Source: Hyphomicrobiaceae bacterium
Lineage (GTDB): Bacteria; Pseudomonadota; Alphaproteobacteria; Rhizobiales; Xanthobacteraceae
DNA length: 64,000 nt
NCBI GenBank assembly: GCA_021324465.1
Contig: JAJPJB010000071.1
Coordinates: 52,624-116,623, forward strand
Reading direction: 5' to 3'
The notes under the pieces are model-generated. The model did no database searches. It was not told where the DNA came from and worked only from the letters and a program-made list of their open reading frames with translations. The number at the start of each line of letters is the position of its first letter. Position 1 is the stretch's first letter. This document shows, piece by piece, positions 43,138 to 52,576 of the stretch. The position numbers and the translations under genes were made by a program.

Positions 43138-44028
43138 CTACGGATAGCCCGGGAACGTGCCGAACGAGCCAAAGCCCCAGGCGCTGCGCAGGGTCTCTTT
43201 CGGCCACCGTTTCGGATAGAGCGGCACTTCCTCGTGCCAGGGCCGCGGCTGCCAATAACCCAAGGCTTCGTCGTACATCAGATCCATCTCGCAATAGAAT
43301 TCGACGCGCAGATCGTCGCTGTTGCGGTGATAGGCCGCGATGTTGTGACCGACAATATGGCGCAGGGGGCCCCACACCAGCTGTATCCTGTTGCGCGCGA
43401 GAATCTCGCAGGAGCGGTGGATTTCGCTCCAGTCCTTCACCTCGAACGCAAGGTGGTGCAGACGCGGCGTGTCGTAGCGCACGAAATTCACCATGTGGTG
43501 GTCGACGCTGCAGCGCATGAATACGAAGTGATCGCCGACCCAATCAGAGACACGGAAGCCCAAAACCTCGGCATAGAAATTTGCCACCTTCTCGACGTCG
43601 GTAACCCGCGAGGCGACGTGCCCGATCTTGAGCGGGTTGACGCCGCCTTCCGTCCTGGTGACCGGATGAAATGCGCACTCGCTGAAGAGCTCGACGACGG
43701 TGCCCTTCGGATCGGAGAATGCGAGCGCCCGCTTCACCGCGGGCGTAATGTCCGATCGTCGCTCGTGGGAAAGGCCGGCTTTGCTCAGCGCAGCCTCCAT
43801 GCTCGCAAGGTCGCTTCCGGGTGCCGCTTGAAAGGCGATGCGCGTCAGATCGGCATGATCGCCGCGCTCGAGCACGATCGCCTCCTGCCCCAGCCGCGTC
43901 GCCAGCACGGCACGCCGCGCATCGCGCTCCACCACGCGCAGATCGACGACACCCGTCCAGTAATCGATCTGCTTGTCCAGATCGGGCGTGGAAAGCGTGG
44001 CGTGTGCCAGACGCCGGACTTGGATCAT
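43138..44028 (-). CDS. VOC-family extradiol dioxygenase-like protein
   Basis: The 296-residue product has two VOC repeats. Possible metal ligands are His in LKIGHVASR (near 142), His in LHHLAFEV (near 205) and Glu in LRVEFYCEM (near 255), so the HHE set of type I extradiol dioxygenases is intact. It begins MIQVRRLAHATLSTPDLDKQ. GGGAG lies ahead of ATG 44028. It is similar in architecture to the 35180-36190 product but belongs to a different branch (shorter, no long C-terminal extension). The substrate is unknown. Confidence 0.82.
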   Translation of the reverse strand: MIQVRRLAHATLSTPDLDKQIDYWTGVVDLRVVERDARRAVLATRLGQEAIVLERGDHADLTRIAFQAAPGSDLASMEAALSKAGLSHERRSDITPAVKRALAFSDPKGTVVELFSECAFHPVTRTEGGVNPLKIGHVASRVTDVEKVANFYAEVLGFRVSDWVGDHFVFMRCSVDHHMVNFVRYDTPRLHHLAFEVKDWSEIHRSCEILARNRIQLVWGPLRHIVGHNIAAYHRNSDDLRVEFYCEMDLMYDEALGYWQPRPWHEEVPLYPKRWPKETLRSAWGFGSFGTFPGYP

Positions 44029-44104
44029 CGTTTCGCTCCCTGTCCTGCACACCGGGGCTGCGCTGCGGAGCGCCGAACCTGCATTGTTGCACGCCTGTCA
44101 TTTT

Positions 44105-44225
44105 GCCTGAGAGGAATTTGAACTCAAGGACGGCCCGAACGCCCGCCGAATAGCGCGTTCACGCGTTGCAGCGCGCTGTCGAGCGGTGCGCCTCGCGTGT
44201 CCTCGATGTCAAATTCCTCTCAGGC
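44105..44225. repeat. mini-element with 17-bp perfect inverted ends
   Basis: GCCTGAGAGGAATTTGA (44105-44121) and TCAAATTCCTCTCAGGC (44209-44225) are perfect inverted repeats bounding an 87-base segment. Just inside the left end, AACTCAAGGACGGCCCGAAC (44121-44140) continues into GCCCGC; the 26-base stretch occurs again, 25 of 26 identical, on the minus strand at 52399-52424. No gene is contained. The layout resembles a small non-autonomous mobile element. Confidence 0.7.
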
Positions 44226-44297
44226 GCCGTTCAGGCGCGCCGACAATGAAGAAATCGGCCGCACTGGGCAGCTCGGCTGCCGCGGACGGCATTCCCC

Positions 44298-44975
44298 TCA
44301 CCCGAACCCGAAGAACCTGCAAAACTCCTCCGGTGCGGCGCGCGGCGAGCGAAAACTGTTGGCCGGATGCTGGCGGTCGCCATAGCCGATCGACACGGCG
44401 CAGAACAGCATCTGCTCCGGCGGCATTTTCACGAACGGCCGCACGATTGCGTGCATGCGCGCCCAGGATTCCTGCGCGCACGTGTCGAGACCATGGCCGC
44501 GCGCCAGATACATCAGCGCGTGGATATAGCCGCCGAGATCGGCCCATTGCCCGGGGCCGAGCTTGCGGTCGATGCCGATGAACAGCGCGACCGGCGCATT
44601 GAAGAATTCGAGATTGCGCGTGTATTGCCGCAGGCGCGCCGGCGCGTCGCCGCGGTCGATGCCGAGCGCGCCGTAAAGCTGCACGCCGTGCTCCTCGCGG
44701 CGCGCCTTGTACGGCTCCCACATCACCGGCGGATAGATCGGATATTCGGCATCAATGTGCCGCGGATCGCGATCCTTGACATGCGCCGCGACCTGCCGCT
44801 TGAGCTCGGCGAGCGGTGCGCCGGTGAGGGCATAGACCTGCCAGGGCTGCAGATTGCCGCCGGACGCCGCACGCGCCGCGCGCGCGATCAGATCGCGCAC
44901 GATCATCGGATCGACCGGCTTGTCGAGAAACCAGCGGCAGGAAATGCGCGAATCGACGGCTTCAAACACATCCAT
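44298..44975 (-). CDS. nitroreductase-family flavoprotein
   Basis: The 225-residue product has RISCRWFLDKPVDPMIV near the N-terminus and the FMN-binding ARAASGGNLQPWQVYAL segment (residues 33-49), both standard for NAD(P)H:FMN nitroreductases. The C-terminal MLFCAVSIGYGD...PANSFRSPR segment carries the usual final FMN-contact pattern. Such proteins reduce nitro groups, quinones or related substrates, or modify flavin chemistry. It is read in the same direction as the VOC and alpha/beta hydrolase genes, with gaps that make a single operon uncertain. Confidence 0.87.
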   Translation of the reverse strand: MDVFEAVDSRISCRWFLDKPVDPMIVRDLIARAARAASGGNLQPWQVYALTGAPLAELKRQVAAHVKDRDPRHIDAEYPIYPPVMWEPYKARREEHGVQLYGALGIDRGDAPARLRQYTRNLEFFNAPVALFIGIDRKLGPGQWADLGGYIHALMYLARGHGLDTCAQESWARMHAIVRPFVKMPPEQMLFCAVSIGYGDRQHPANSFRSPRAAPEEFCRFFGFG

Positions 44976-45093
44976 GATTTTCAGGACCCTTCACGGTAGC
45001 TCTGATGGTGCGTTTGGTCTGCCGCGGCAAGCTTCGCGCGCCTGCTGCCCTTGCAGGACGTGCCGCCGCGCCATGGTCATCGCGCGCTCCCGC

Positions 45094-46356
45094 TCAGTAC
45101 GGCGTCTTGTTGATCTCGCCGGAGCCGGTCACGTACCAGCGCTCGCTGACAAACGATTTTCCGGCCAGCCGATCGGCAAGCCAGTCGGCGACCAGAATCG
45201 GCGGAAACGGCCCCAGATTGGCGGCCGGCACGTTGCCGACCGAGTGCCGGGATTCCTGATAGACGACCATCTGCTTCGGTCCGCCGAGCGCCGCCATGAG
45301 GCGCTCGGAATGTTCGAGCGGGCTCAATTCCTCCGCTTCGCCGGCGACGCAGAGATATGGCACTTTGATCTGTTCGGCATGGCCTTCCCAGGTGATCTTT
45401 TTGCGGAATTCGTCGAACTCGTCCTCGTCGGTGATGCCGGACATATACATGAAGCGCTTTTTGAACGTCGGCGAGGCTTCCTGGAAGATCGTGTGACAGC
45501 CGGGCTCATGGCAGACCGACATCACCGCGCAGGCCTTGATGCGCGGCTCGTTGCCGGTGAGCACGGTGCCGAACAACGAGCCGAAACTTGTGCCGGACAC
45601 GCCGATGCGCGTCGCATCGAGCTCGGGCCGCGTGGCGATCCAATCAACCAGAGCCGGCCCCGCCGCTATCCAGTTCTCCATGGTGAAATAGACGCCGATC
45701 ATCGGCGATTCGTATTGGCCCGGCCCGTCGATCGCCAGCACCGCCATGCCGCGGTTGAGGAACTTGTCGCCGTAGAGCGCAACCTGGATTTCCTTGTAGC
45801 TGTCCATGCCGGGCACCGCGATCACGACCGGCAATTTGCCGCTCGTGTAATTCGGCGGCAGATGCAGCCAGGCGGGAATGGCCTTGTCCTTGAACGGCAC
45901 CCAGGCCGCTTCAACGTGATGGTCGGCGAGTGCCGCATATTTGGCGTAACATTCGCGCTTCTTGTTGTTATAGGCGATATTGGTCTCGTCGTTCTGATCA
46001 TACGGCCACTGCGCCGCGCCGTAATGCACCGCGGCCATGAAGAAATTGTCGCGCGCGGTGACCGTGTGATCGGCGAGCGCCGCGGCATTGGCCTTGGCTT
46101 CCCGGCGGCGCGCCACCGCGGCAAAGGCCGGGCCGATATCGGCCATCTTCTTCACCCGCTCGCGGATGCCGGCGAAATCCGCATTGGCCTCGATCCCGCA
46201 CGGCGCGTGGATATAGAGCGAGCGCGGCTGATCCCAATCGATGCCGTTGGCGCGGATGATATTGTCGATGAGCCAGCGCTGCTCGTCGAAACGGCGCACA
46301 TGCGGCTCGCCGCGCTGATCGCGAATGGGTGGGAAGCCTTGCTGCGGCCGGTTCAT
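45094..46356 (-). CDS. alpha/beta hydrolase (FrsA/pseudooxynicotine hydrolase-like)
   Basis: The 420-residue protein has an N-terminal helical cap domain (about 1-150) and an alpha/beta-hydrolase domain with PVVIAVPGMDSYKE (oxyanion region), GVSGTSFGSLFG (nucleophile elbow), and ESRHSVGN near the C-terminus as the histidine; the acid may be in AGEAEELSP. The overall shape is that of the DUF1100/FrsA group, which includes C-C bond hydrolases and esterases. Lacking a signal peptide it is probably cytoplasmic. GGGAG precedes ATG 46356. A catabolic role fits the neighbours, but the substrate is unknown. Confidence 0.82.
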   Translation of the reverse strand: MNRPQQGFPPIRDQRGEPHVRRFDEQRWLIDNIIRANGIDWDQPRSLYIHAPCGIEANADFAGIRERVKKMADIGPAFAAVARRREAKANAAALADHTVTARDNFFMAAVHYGAAQWPYDQNDETNIAYNNKKRECYAKYAALADHHVEAAWVPFKDKAIPAWLHLPPNYTSGKLPVVIAVPGMDSYKEIQVALYGDKFLNRGMAVLAIDGPGQYESPMIGVYFTMENWIAAGPALVDWIATRPELDATRIGVSGTSFGSLFGTVLTGNEPRIKACAVMSVCHEPGCHTIFQEASPTFKKRFMYMSGITDEDEFDEFRKKITWEGHAEQIKVPYLCVAGEAEELSPLEHSERLMAALGGPKQMVVYQESRHSVGNVPAANLGPFPPILVADWLADRLAGKSFVSERWYVTGSGEINKTPY

Positions 46357-46498
46357 GGCGTCTCGCTCCCTGGAAATTGCCAACGATGGCGGCCGGCAGG
46401 CCGATGAAATGCCCGCCGTTTTGAGCCGGCATTATCGGCGCATGGCGTGGCGTATTGTCAACGATGCTCGTCGCTTGTGCCGCGAAGCGTCGCGCCGT

Positions 46499-47743
46499 TC
46501 AGTTCTCACGCGGCTTGATCAGCCCGGACGGCGTGATGAAGACCAACAGGTTGGCGATGATTATGGTGCCGGCCAGAAAATAGAATGCGGCCATGATGCC
46601 ATAGCGGTCGGCCACCATGCCTGCGCTGACCGGCCCCAAGGCCATGCCGACCGCCTGCGCGCCGAACAGGATGCCGATGGCGCTGCCGCCCATGCCGGGC
46701 GGGGTCGCATCCAACAGCCAGGCTTGCAGCACGGCGCGCACGGCAAAGAGAAAGAAGCCAAGCACGGCGACCAGAAAGACGAACCAGCTCGACCCGCCGG
46801 CAAAGGTCATGGCCAGAATGATCACGCCGGTCATTGACATGCTCGACATGATGATCTGCCGGCGGCCGATCCTGTCGGACAGGTGCCCGGCGATTGGCGC
46901 CGCCATGAAGCCGGCCGCCTGCAGCGCGAACATGCAGCCGCCGATCCACAGCGACGGATAGCCCATGACGCGCGCCAGATAGAGCGGCAGAAACGTCAAG
47001 AGCGCGCCCTGCGTCATCGAGCGGAACGCCGAACCGATCGACAGCGTGACCAGCGCGCGATTGCGCAGCAATTCGCCGAGCATGCGCAGCCGTTCGGCGC
47101 CGAGCTGTTCCGGCTTGTCCTTGGCATGGCCGGCGCGCGCGTCGGCATTTTGCAGGCGACCGATATAGAAGAGGATCAATCCCGCGACCAGAATGCCGGG
47201 CACGACATTGAGCACGACCACGGTGCGCCAATTGTAGAGCTGCAGCAGCGAGCCGATGACCAGCGGCGCGACCGCGTCGCCGACATTGGCGCCCATGCCG
47301 TGGAACGACATGGCCAGGCCTTTGCGGTCTGGAAAGCGGTCGCCGAGCCAGGGGATCGCGGTCGGATGCCAGATATTGTTGCCGATGCCGACCAGGGTCG
47401 CGCAAAACAGCATCATCCAATAGGTGTGCGACACGCCCATCAACAGGTAGGGAAAGCCGATCCAGCACAGCGAAACGGCCATCAACAAGCCCTTGCGGCC
47501 GACGGTATCGACGAAGATGCCGCCCGGCACATTGGCAATGGCGCCCGCCGCATATTGGCAGGTCAAAATCGACCCGATCTCGCTGTAGCTTAAGCCGAGT
47601 TCTTTGCCGATCAGCGGCAGCAGGAGATAGAACGTCGCCGGGTACCAATGGGTCAGGGCATGGCCGATGCTGATGACCCAGACCTCGCCAAATGAGCGTC
47701 GCGGGACGGCCTGGGTCGGCGCGGTCGCTGTCGTCGAGGTCAT
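46499..47743 (-). CDS. MFS transporter
   Basis: The 414-residue protein has twelve likely membrane helices. FGEVWVISIGHALTHWYPAT opens the first helix, and the loop 2/3 motif is DTVGRKG; the equivalent second-half loop reads LSDRIGRRQ. HALTHWY resembles the fosmidomycin-resistance (Fsr) branch. Substrate unknown. ATG 47743 is preferred over an earlier start. A perfect 18-bp palindrome lies 26-43 bases upstream of the start, in the 380-base divergent gap before the GGDEF-EAL gene. Confidence 0.85.
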   Translation of the reverse strand: MTSTTATAPTQAVPRRSFGEVWVISIGHALTHWYPATFYLLLPLIGKELGLSYSEIGSILTCQYAAGAIANVPGGIFVDTVGRKGLLMAVSLCWIGFPYLLMGVSHTYWMMLFCATLVGIGNNIWHPTAIPWLGDRFPDRKGLAMSFHGMGANVGDAVAPLVIGSLLQLYNWRTVVVLNVVPGILVAGLILFYIGRLQNADARAGHAKDKPEQLGAERLRMLGELLRNRALVTLSIGSAFRSMTQGALLTFLPLYLARVMGYPSLWIGGCMFALQAAGFMAAPIAGHLSDRIGRRQIIMSSMSMTGVIILAMTFAGGSSWFVFLVAVLGFFLFAVRAVLQAWLLDATPPGMGGSAIGILFGAQAVGMALGPVSAGMVADRYGIMAAFYFLAGTIIIANLLVFITPSGLIKPREN

Positions 47744-47768
47744 TTTTCCTCCCTTAACTGCGGGCTTT

Positions 47769-47786
47769 GCTTGGCGTGCGCCAAGC
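47769..47786. promoter_or_regulatory. perfect 18-bp palindrome upstream of the MFS gene
   Basis: GCTTGGCG-TG-CGCCAAGC forms two 8-bp arms with a 2-base centre, suited to a dimeric regulator or to a short hairpin in the MFS leader. The surrounding 380-base gap (47744-48123) lies between divergent genes and holds no other clear feature. Confidence 0.5.
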
Positions 47787-48123
47787 ACGCGGCTCGCTTG
47801 CTACAGGGCGCTTCGGGAGGCGGCAAGCGCGGCGCGGTCAGATCTGCCTTGCGCGCCGGCGGCCCCCGACGCGGCGCCGAGGGCCGCAAGCCGGCGCTGA
47901 CCCGTGGAAACCGCGATGGCTGCGCGTGGCGGGTGACTTCGTAACCGATCTGAAACCAATCCTGTTTGGCAATCCGGGACGGAGCCGCAAAGCCTCTGGC
48001 GCGCGGCCGCCAGGGCCGCCTCAAGGTTACCGCATCGTATCGCTCGCCCCCCAGCGGGCAAACGGCGCAGTAAGAAATTTCTGCCACAAAGGTCAATCCG
48101 CCCACGGTGTGCGAGCGTCCGGA

Positions 48124-51100
48124 ATGAGGAAGTGGTTTCACGCATTTCGGCAAACGACGACCTGTCTGGGCGTCGTAGTGCTCGCCATCATTTGGGGCGG
48201 CATTCATCTGCTGACCAGCCAGGAGCACGAGCGCGCTTACCAGGACGCGCTTCGCCAGGGCGGCAACCTCGCCCGGGTTCTGGAAGAGTATATCAGACGC
48301 GTCGTGCAGGCCTCCGACGGCGCCCTGCTGGCGCTGCGGCGCGCTTATCAGGAGGACCCGCACCATTTCGATCTCGCGCGCTGGGTGGCGCGCACGCAGT
48401 CCAATACCGATCTGATGGTGGAATACGGCATCTGCAGCGCGGAAGGGTTTGTCCTGCAATCAAGTCACGGTCCGGTAAACGGCCCGGTCTCGATCGCCGA
48501 TCATCCACATTTCACTTTCCAGGCACATGCAACGGCCGACGAGCTCTACATCAGTCCGCCCGTGACCGGAAATATCAGCCGCAGGCTCGTCATCGTGCTG
48601 ACGCGGCGCCTGACCAGATCCGACGGGACGTTTGATGGCATCGTCGGCATTTCATTAGACATCCAGAAGCTCGGCGAATTCTTCAGTTCGCTGGATATAG
48701 GCCACGGCGGCGCGGTGTCGCTGGTCGGCCTCGACGGCATCGTGCGTGCGCGCGGCGGCCCCGATCAGGACGGCAAGAACTATGCCGGAATGTCGATCAT
48801 TCAGTCGCCGATCTTCACCGCGCTCGCCGCCGCGCCGGTCGGGCATTATTGGAATTCCGTGGACAGCGATGTCAGCGCCAAATTCGGCGGTGTCAGCAAG
48901 CTCATCTCTTATCGTCGGGTTGCGGGGCTGCCGCTCGTTGCCATCGTCGGCTTACCGCGCGCGCAAATCTTTCAGCGAGCAAACGAGACCGTGCGCCACT
49001 ATGTGGCGGCCGGCATTATCTTGAGCGCATTCGTACTGGTGGTGGTCGTTCTGGGCGCTGTCGGACGCGCGCGCGTTGTTTCGGCGACTGCCGAATTGCG
49101 GCAATCGAAGCTGTCGCTCGAGCAGAGCAATCATTTGCTGAACACCGCACTCGCGAACATGGCGCACGGGCTTTCCATGTTCGACCGCGATCTACGCCTG
49201 GTCATGTGCAACGATCGCTATGCCGAAATGTACGGCTTGCAGCCACAGCTGACCAAGCCCGGCACGCCGTTGCGCACGATATTGGAGGCACGCATCCCGC
49301 CCGACATGCCGCCGCAAGAGGCGGAGCGCTTTATCCGTGAACGGCTGGAAAATGTCGTAACGGGAAATACCCGCGGCATGGAAAACAAGCTCAAGGACGG
49401 TCGCATCATCGCCGTCACCTACGCGCTGCTGGCGGAGGGCGGATGGGTTGCCATTCACCACGACGTCACCGAGCAAAAACGGACCGAGCGCGCGCTGCTC
49501 GAAAGCGCCGAAGCGCTGAAGACGTCCAATGCGCGTTTCACCGCCGCTCTGGCAAACATGTCGCAGGGCTTGTGCATGGTGGACGCCGAGCATCGCATCT
49601 TGGTCGCCAACGAGCGCTATCGGCAGATCTACAATCTGCCCGAGGACATGGCGAAGCCGGGCACAACGCTCGCCGAGATCGTTCGCTATCGCGCGGCGAG
49701 CGGCAATTATAACGGCCCGGATCCGCACGAATATGTCGCGGCGCAATTCCACAACTCGACCGATATCGAGAAACTCGGCAATGGCCGCGTGGTCCTGATC
49801 TTGCGCCACGCCATGGCCGACGGCTGCTGGCTGATGACGCACGAGGATATCACCGAACGCTGGCGCACCGAGACGCGCGTCGCCTATCTCGCGCATCACG
49901 ACGCTCTGACCGGCCTCGCCAACCGGCCCTCGCTCGTGGAAAAGATCGAAGATGCATGCTCGCGCTATCGCTGGCGTGGCGAGAAATTCAATCTGCTGAT
50001 GGTCGACCTCGATCGTTTCAAGCAGGTCAATGACACGTTCGGCCATCCCTCCGGCGACGACCTGCTCAAGCAGGTCGCCGAACGCCTGAAAGGAACACTG
50101 CGGGAGACCGATGTACTGGCGCGGCTCGGGGGCGACGAGTTCGCCATCATCCAGGCATGCGAGGCCGATCAGACGGCGGCGGCCGAGGCCATGGCTGCGA
50201 GGATCATCGCACTGATTGCGGAGCCGTTCTCGGTCGATGGCATCGAGGTCGGAATCGGCGCGAGCGTCGGCATCGCACTTGCGCCGGAGCACGGGATTTC
50301 TGCCGACGATCTGCTCAAAAAGGCGGACCTCGCGCTCTACCACGCCAAGGCGTCGGGTCGAAATCGCTATGCCGTGTTCGAATCCGTCCTCGGGCAGGCG
50401 GCCGTCGAAAAGCATACGCTGGAAAACGAGCTCCGCCGCGCGATCGCCAGGAAGGAGTTCGAGATCCACTTTCAGCCGATCGTCGAGACCAAATCGCGCA
50501 AGCTGTGCGGCGCAGAGGCGTTGATCCGCTGGCGGCACCCGGAACGCGGCTTGATCCCGCCGGATCACTTCATTCCGCTCGCCGAGGAATCCGGCACCAT
50601 TGTTCAGATCGGCGAATGGGCGCTGGCGGCGGCCTGCAAGGAGGCGGTGCAATGGCCCGCGCCGGTGAAGGTCGCGGTCAATCTCTCGGCAGTCCAGCTG
50701 CGCAATGCAAGCCTGCTCGATTACCTGATGTGTGTGCTGGTCGAGACCGGACTGCCGCCGGAACGGCTCGAACTTGAAGTCACCGAAACCGCGTTGCTCG
50801 AATACGGCGCCGATTGCATTGCGATTTTGCGCAAGCTCAAGAAGCTCGGCATTACGGTCGTGCTCGACGACTTTGGCACGGGCTATTCGTCGCTCAACCA
50901 ATTGACGATGTTCCCGTTCGACAAGATCAAGATCGACAAGTCATTCACCAAGAACATGACCACGCGGGTCGATTGCGCCGCGATCATCTCTGCGGTGCTC
51001 GCACTCGCCCAAAGCCTCAATATTCACACGACGGCTGAAGGAGTCGAGACCGAGGATCAGCTGCGCATTCTGCGTCTCGCCGGCGTATCGACCGTACAAG

Positions 51101-51186
51101 GCTACCTGATCCAGCGGCCGGTTCCGGCATCGGAATTGAAATTCGACGGTTATCTTATCCGTGGGGAGGTTGAAGATGCGGCATGA
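48124..51186 (+). CDS. membrane-bound PAS-GGDEF-EAL cyclic-di-GMP protein
   Basis: The 1020-residue product has a first membrane helix (TTCLGVVVLAIIWGGIHLL, residues 11-29), a periplasmic Cache-type sensor domain (about 35-290), a second helix (near 300), two PAS domains (about 340-455 and 465-585), a GGDEF domain with an intact GGDEF at about residue 669 and an RETD inhibitory (I) site five residues before it, and an EAL domain with EALIRW at about 799, DDFGTGYSS and TTAEGVE. All key catalytic residues of both domains appear intact, so it could make or break c-di-GMP depending on input. ATG 48124 is chosen. The DUF2336 gene overlaps its 3' end. Confidence 0.92.
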   Translation: MRKWFHAFRQTTTCLGVVVLAIIWGGIHLLTSQEHERAYQDALRQGGNLARVLEEYIRRVVQASDGALLALRRAYQEDPHHFDLARWVARTQSNTDLMVEYGICSAEGFVLQSSHGPVNGPVSIADHPHFTFQAHATADELYISPPVTGNISRRLVIVLTRRLTRSDGTFDGIVGISLDIQKLGEFFSSLDIGHGGAVSLVGLDGIVRARGGPDQDGKNYAGMSIIQSPIFTALAAAPVGHYWNSVDSDVSAKFGGVSKLISYRRVAGLPLVAIVGLPRAQIFQRANETVRHYVAAGIILSAFVLVVVVLGAVGRARVVSATAELRQSKLSLEQSNHLLNTALANMAHGLSMFDRDLRLVMCNDRYAEMYGLQPQLTKPGTPLRTILEARIPPDMPPQEAERFIRERLENVVTGNTRGMENKLKDGRIIAVTYALLAEGGWVAIHHDVTEQKRTERALLESAEALKTSNARFTAALANMSQGLCMVDAEHRILVANERYRQIYNLPEDMAKPGTTLAEIVRYRAASGNYNGPDPHEYVAAQFHNSTDIEKLGNGRVVLILRHAMADGCWLMTHEDITERWRTETRVAYLAHHDALTGLANRPSLVEKIEDACSRYRWRGEKFNLLMVDLDRFKQVNDTFGHPSGDDLLKQVAERLKGTLRETDVLARLGGDEFAIIQACEADQTAAAEAMAARIIALIAEPFSVDGIEVGIGASVGIALAPEHGISADDLLKKADLALYHAKASGRNRYAVFESVLGQAAVEKHTLENELRRAIARKEFEIHFQPIVETKSRKLCGAEALIRWRHPERGLIPPDHFIPLAEESGTIVQIGEWALAAACKEAVQWPAPVKVAVNLSAVQLRNASLLDYLMCVLVETGLPPERLELEVTETALLEYGADCIAILRKLKKLGITVVLDDFGTGYSSLNQLTMFPFDKIKIDKSFTKNMTTRVDCAAIISAVLALAQSLNIHTTAEGVETEDQLRILRLAGVSTVQGYLIQRPVPASELKFDGYLIRGEVEDAA

Positions 51187-52366
51187 CCAGACGCTGACGG
51201 CAGGTCAGAGGCAGGCGGGCGGCGCCGCGCCCAATGCGGGCGGCGAGCAGCCGGACGGGGTCGCGAGCGCGGCCAAGTCGTTGATCGATGAACTTGAAGA
51301 CGCCATTGCCCGTACCGATCTGCATCATCGTGCCGCCGTGATGCGGCGCTTGACTGATCTGTTCCTATCGAACGGCACCGGCTTTTCGGACGAGCATATC
51401 GCGATGTTCGACGAGGTCATGAGCCGGCTGGTCGCCGCGATCGACAGTTCGGCGCGCGCACAGTTCGGCGACCTGATCGCCAGGAGCCCGCATGCGCCGG
51501 TCAAGACGTCGCGGCTGCTGGCGCTCGACGACGAGATCAAGGTCGCCGGCCCCATCCTGTCGCATTCCAAGGCGCTTGACGAAGCGACCCTGATCGAGGG
51601 CGCGCGGACCAAGAGCCAGAGCCATCTCTTTGCGATTTCGCTGCGCGAGACGATCGGCGAAGCGGTAACCGACGTGCTGTTGGAGCGCGGCGACACCGAG
51701 GTGGTGCGGAGTACGGCCAACAATCCCGGCGCGAAGTTCTCCGAATTCGGCCACACCACCCTGGTGCACCGCTCGCGCGACGACAGCGAGCTGGCGCTGC
51801 GCGTGTGGATGCGTTCCGACGTCCCGCGCCAGCATCTGCTCAGCCTGTTCGCGGCCGCCTCCGAGGAGGTGCAAAAACAGCTGGAGAGCGCCGATCGGCA
51901 GAAGGTTCAGCTCTACCGCTATCTGGTGGCGCAGGCCAAGAATCAGATCCAGACACGGATGCGCGAGCATTCGCAAGCCTATGCGGCGGCCCGCGCTCAT
52001 GTCGAACAGCTGCATCGTGCCGGCGAACTGACCGGCGAGCGCGTTGGTGCCTTCGCGCATGCCGGAAAGTTCGACGAGGTCACCGTGGCCTTGTCATTGC
52101 TGTGCGACTTGCCGGTCGGCCATATCGAGCGCGCGATCGTGCATCAGCGGCCCGATCATCTGTTGGTTCTGGCCAAGGCGATCGGCCTCGACTGGGAGAC
52201 CACCCGCGCCATTTTGTTGATGCGAACGCCGGTCAAATCGCCGAGCGATACCGATGTCGATGCCACGGCGCAGAGCTATGCCAGGCTGCAGCAGAAGACG
52301 GCGATGTCGGCGATGCACTTCTACCGGTTGCGCGCGCGGGCGGAGACGCAGCTCGAGGCGGGGTAG
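51176..52366 (+). CDS. DUF2336 protein overlapping the GGDEF-EAL gene
   Basis: The 396-residue product is soluble and helical, with LTDLFLSNGTGFSDEHIAMF near residue 55, then LARSPHAP-like (LIARSPHAPVKTSRLLALDD) and AISLRETIGEAVTDVLLERG, which match DUF2336, a repeat family of alphaproteobacteria. ATG 51176 lies inside the end of the upstream gene (stop 51184-51186), with GGGGAGG 5 bases upstream, so its translation is coupled. DUF2336 proteins often occur beside c-di-GMP or chemotaxis genes; the overlap suggests that this one works with the sensor. Confidence 0.8.
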   Translation: MRHDQTLTAGQRQAGGAAPNAGGEQPDGVASAAKSLIDELEDAIARTDLHHRAAVMRRLTDLFLSNGTGFSDEHIAMFDEVMSRLVAAIDSSARAQFGDLIARSPHAPVKTSRLLALDDEIKVAGPILSHSKALDEATLIEGARTKSQSHLFAISLRETIGEAVTDVLLERGDTEVVRSTANNPGAKFSEFGHTTLVHRSRDDSELALRVWMRSDVPRQHLLSLFAAASEEVQKQLESADRQKVQLYRYLVAQAKNQIQTRMREHSQAYAAARAHVEQLHRAGELTGERVGAFAHAGKFDEVTVALSLLCDLPVGHIERAIVHQRPDHLLVLAKAIGLDWETTRAILLMRTPVKSPSDTDVDATAQSYARLQQKTAMSAMHFYRLRARAETQLEAG

Positions 52367-52398
52367 CGGCCAGCGCCGTGGCTAACCCATCATAGTTT

Positions 52399-52424
52399 GC
52401 GGGCTTTCGGGCCGTCCTTGAGTT
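52399..52424 (-). repeat. 26-bp second copy of the sequence at 44121-44146
   Basis: Read on the minus strand it is AACTCAAGGACGGCCCGAAA followed by GCCCGC, 25 of 26 identical to the inside edge of the 44105-44225 element. It lies in the 210-base gap between the DUF2336 and UbiD genes. The inverted ends are not repeated here, so only part of the element is present. Confidence 0.7.
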
Positions 52425-52576
52425 GAACTTTTCTCTGCGCTCCAATGCGACCGTGCAACATAAGGCAGGATAGCGACCAAGCGCGCAGTTGATCCTGTGA
52501 CGCAATTGACAGCAGATGTGCGGTGGCCATGCTGCTGCGCCAATTACCGAAACGCGACTTGCCAGGAGCGCCCCCA

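Noticed and set aside
49192..50901. 569-codon open frame opposite the GGDEF-EAL gene
   Set aside because: It is a frame held open by GC-rich codon bias on the other strand; it has no recognisable domain, and the sense gene has complete catalytic motifs.
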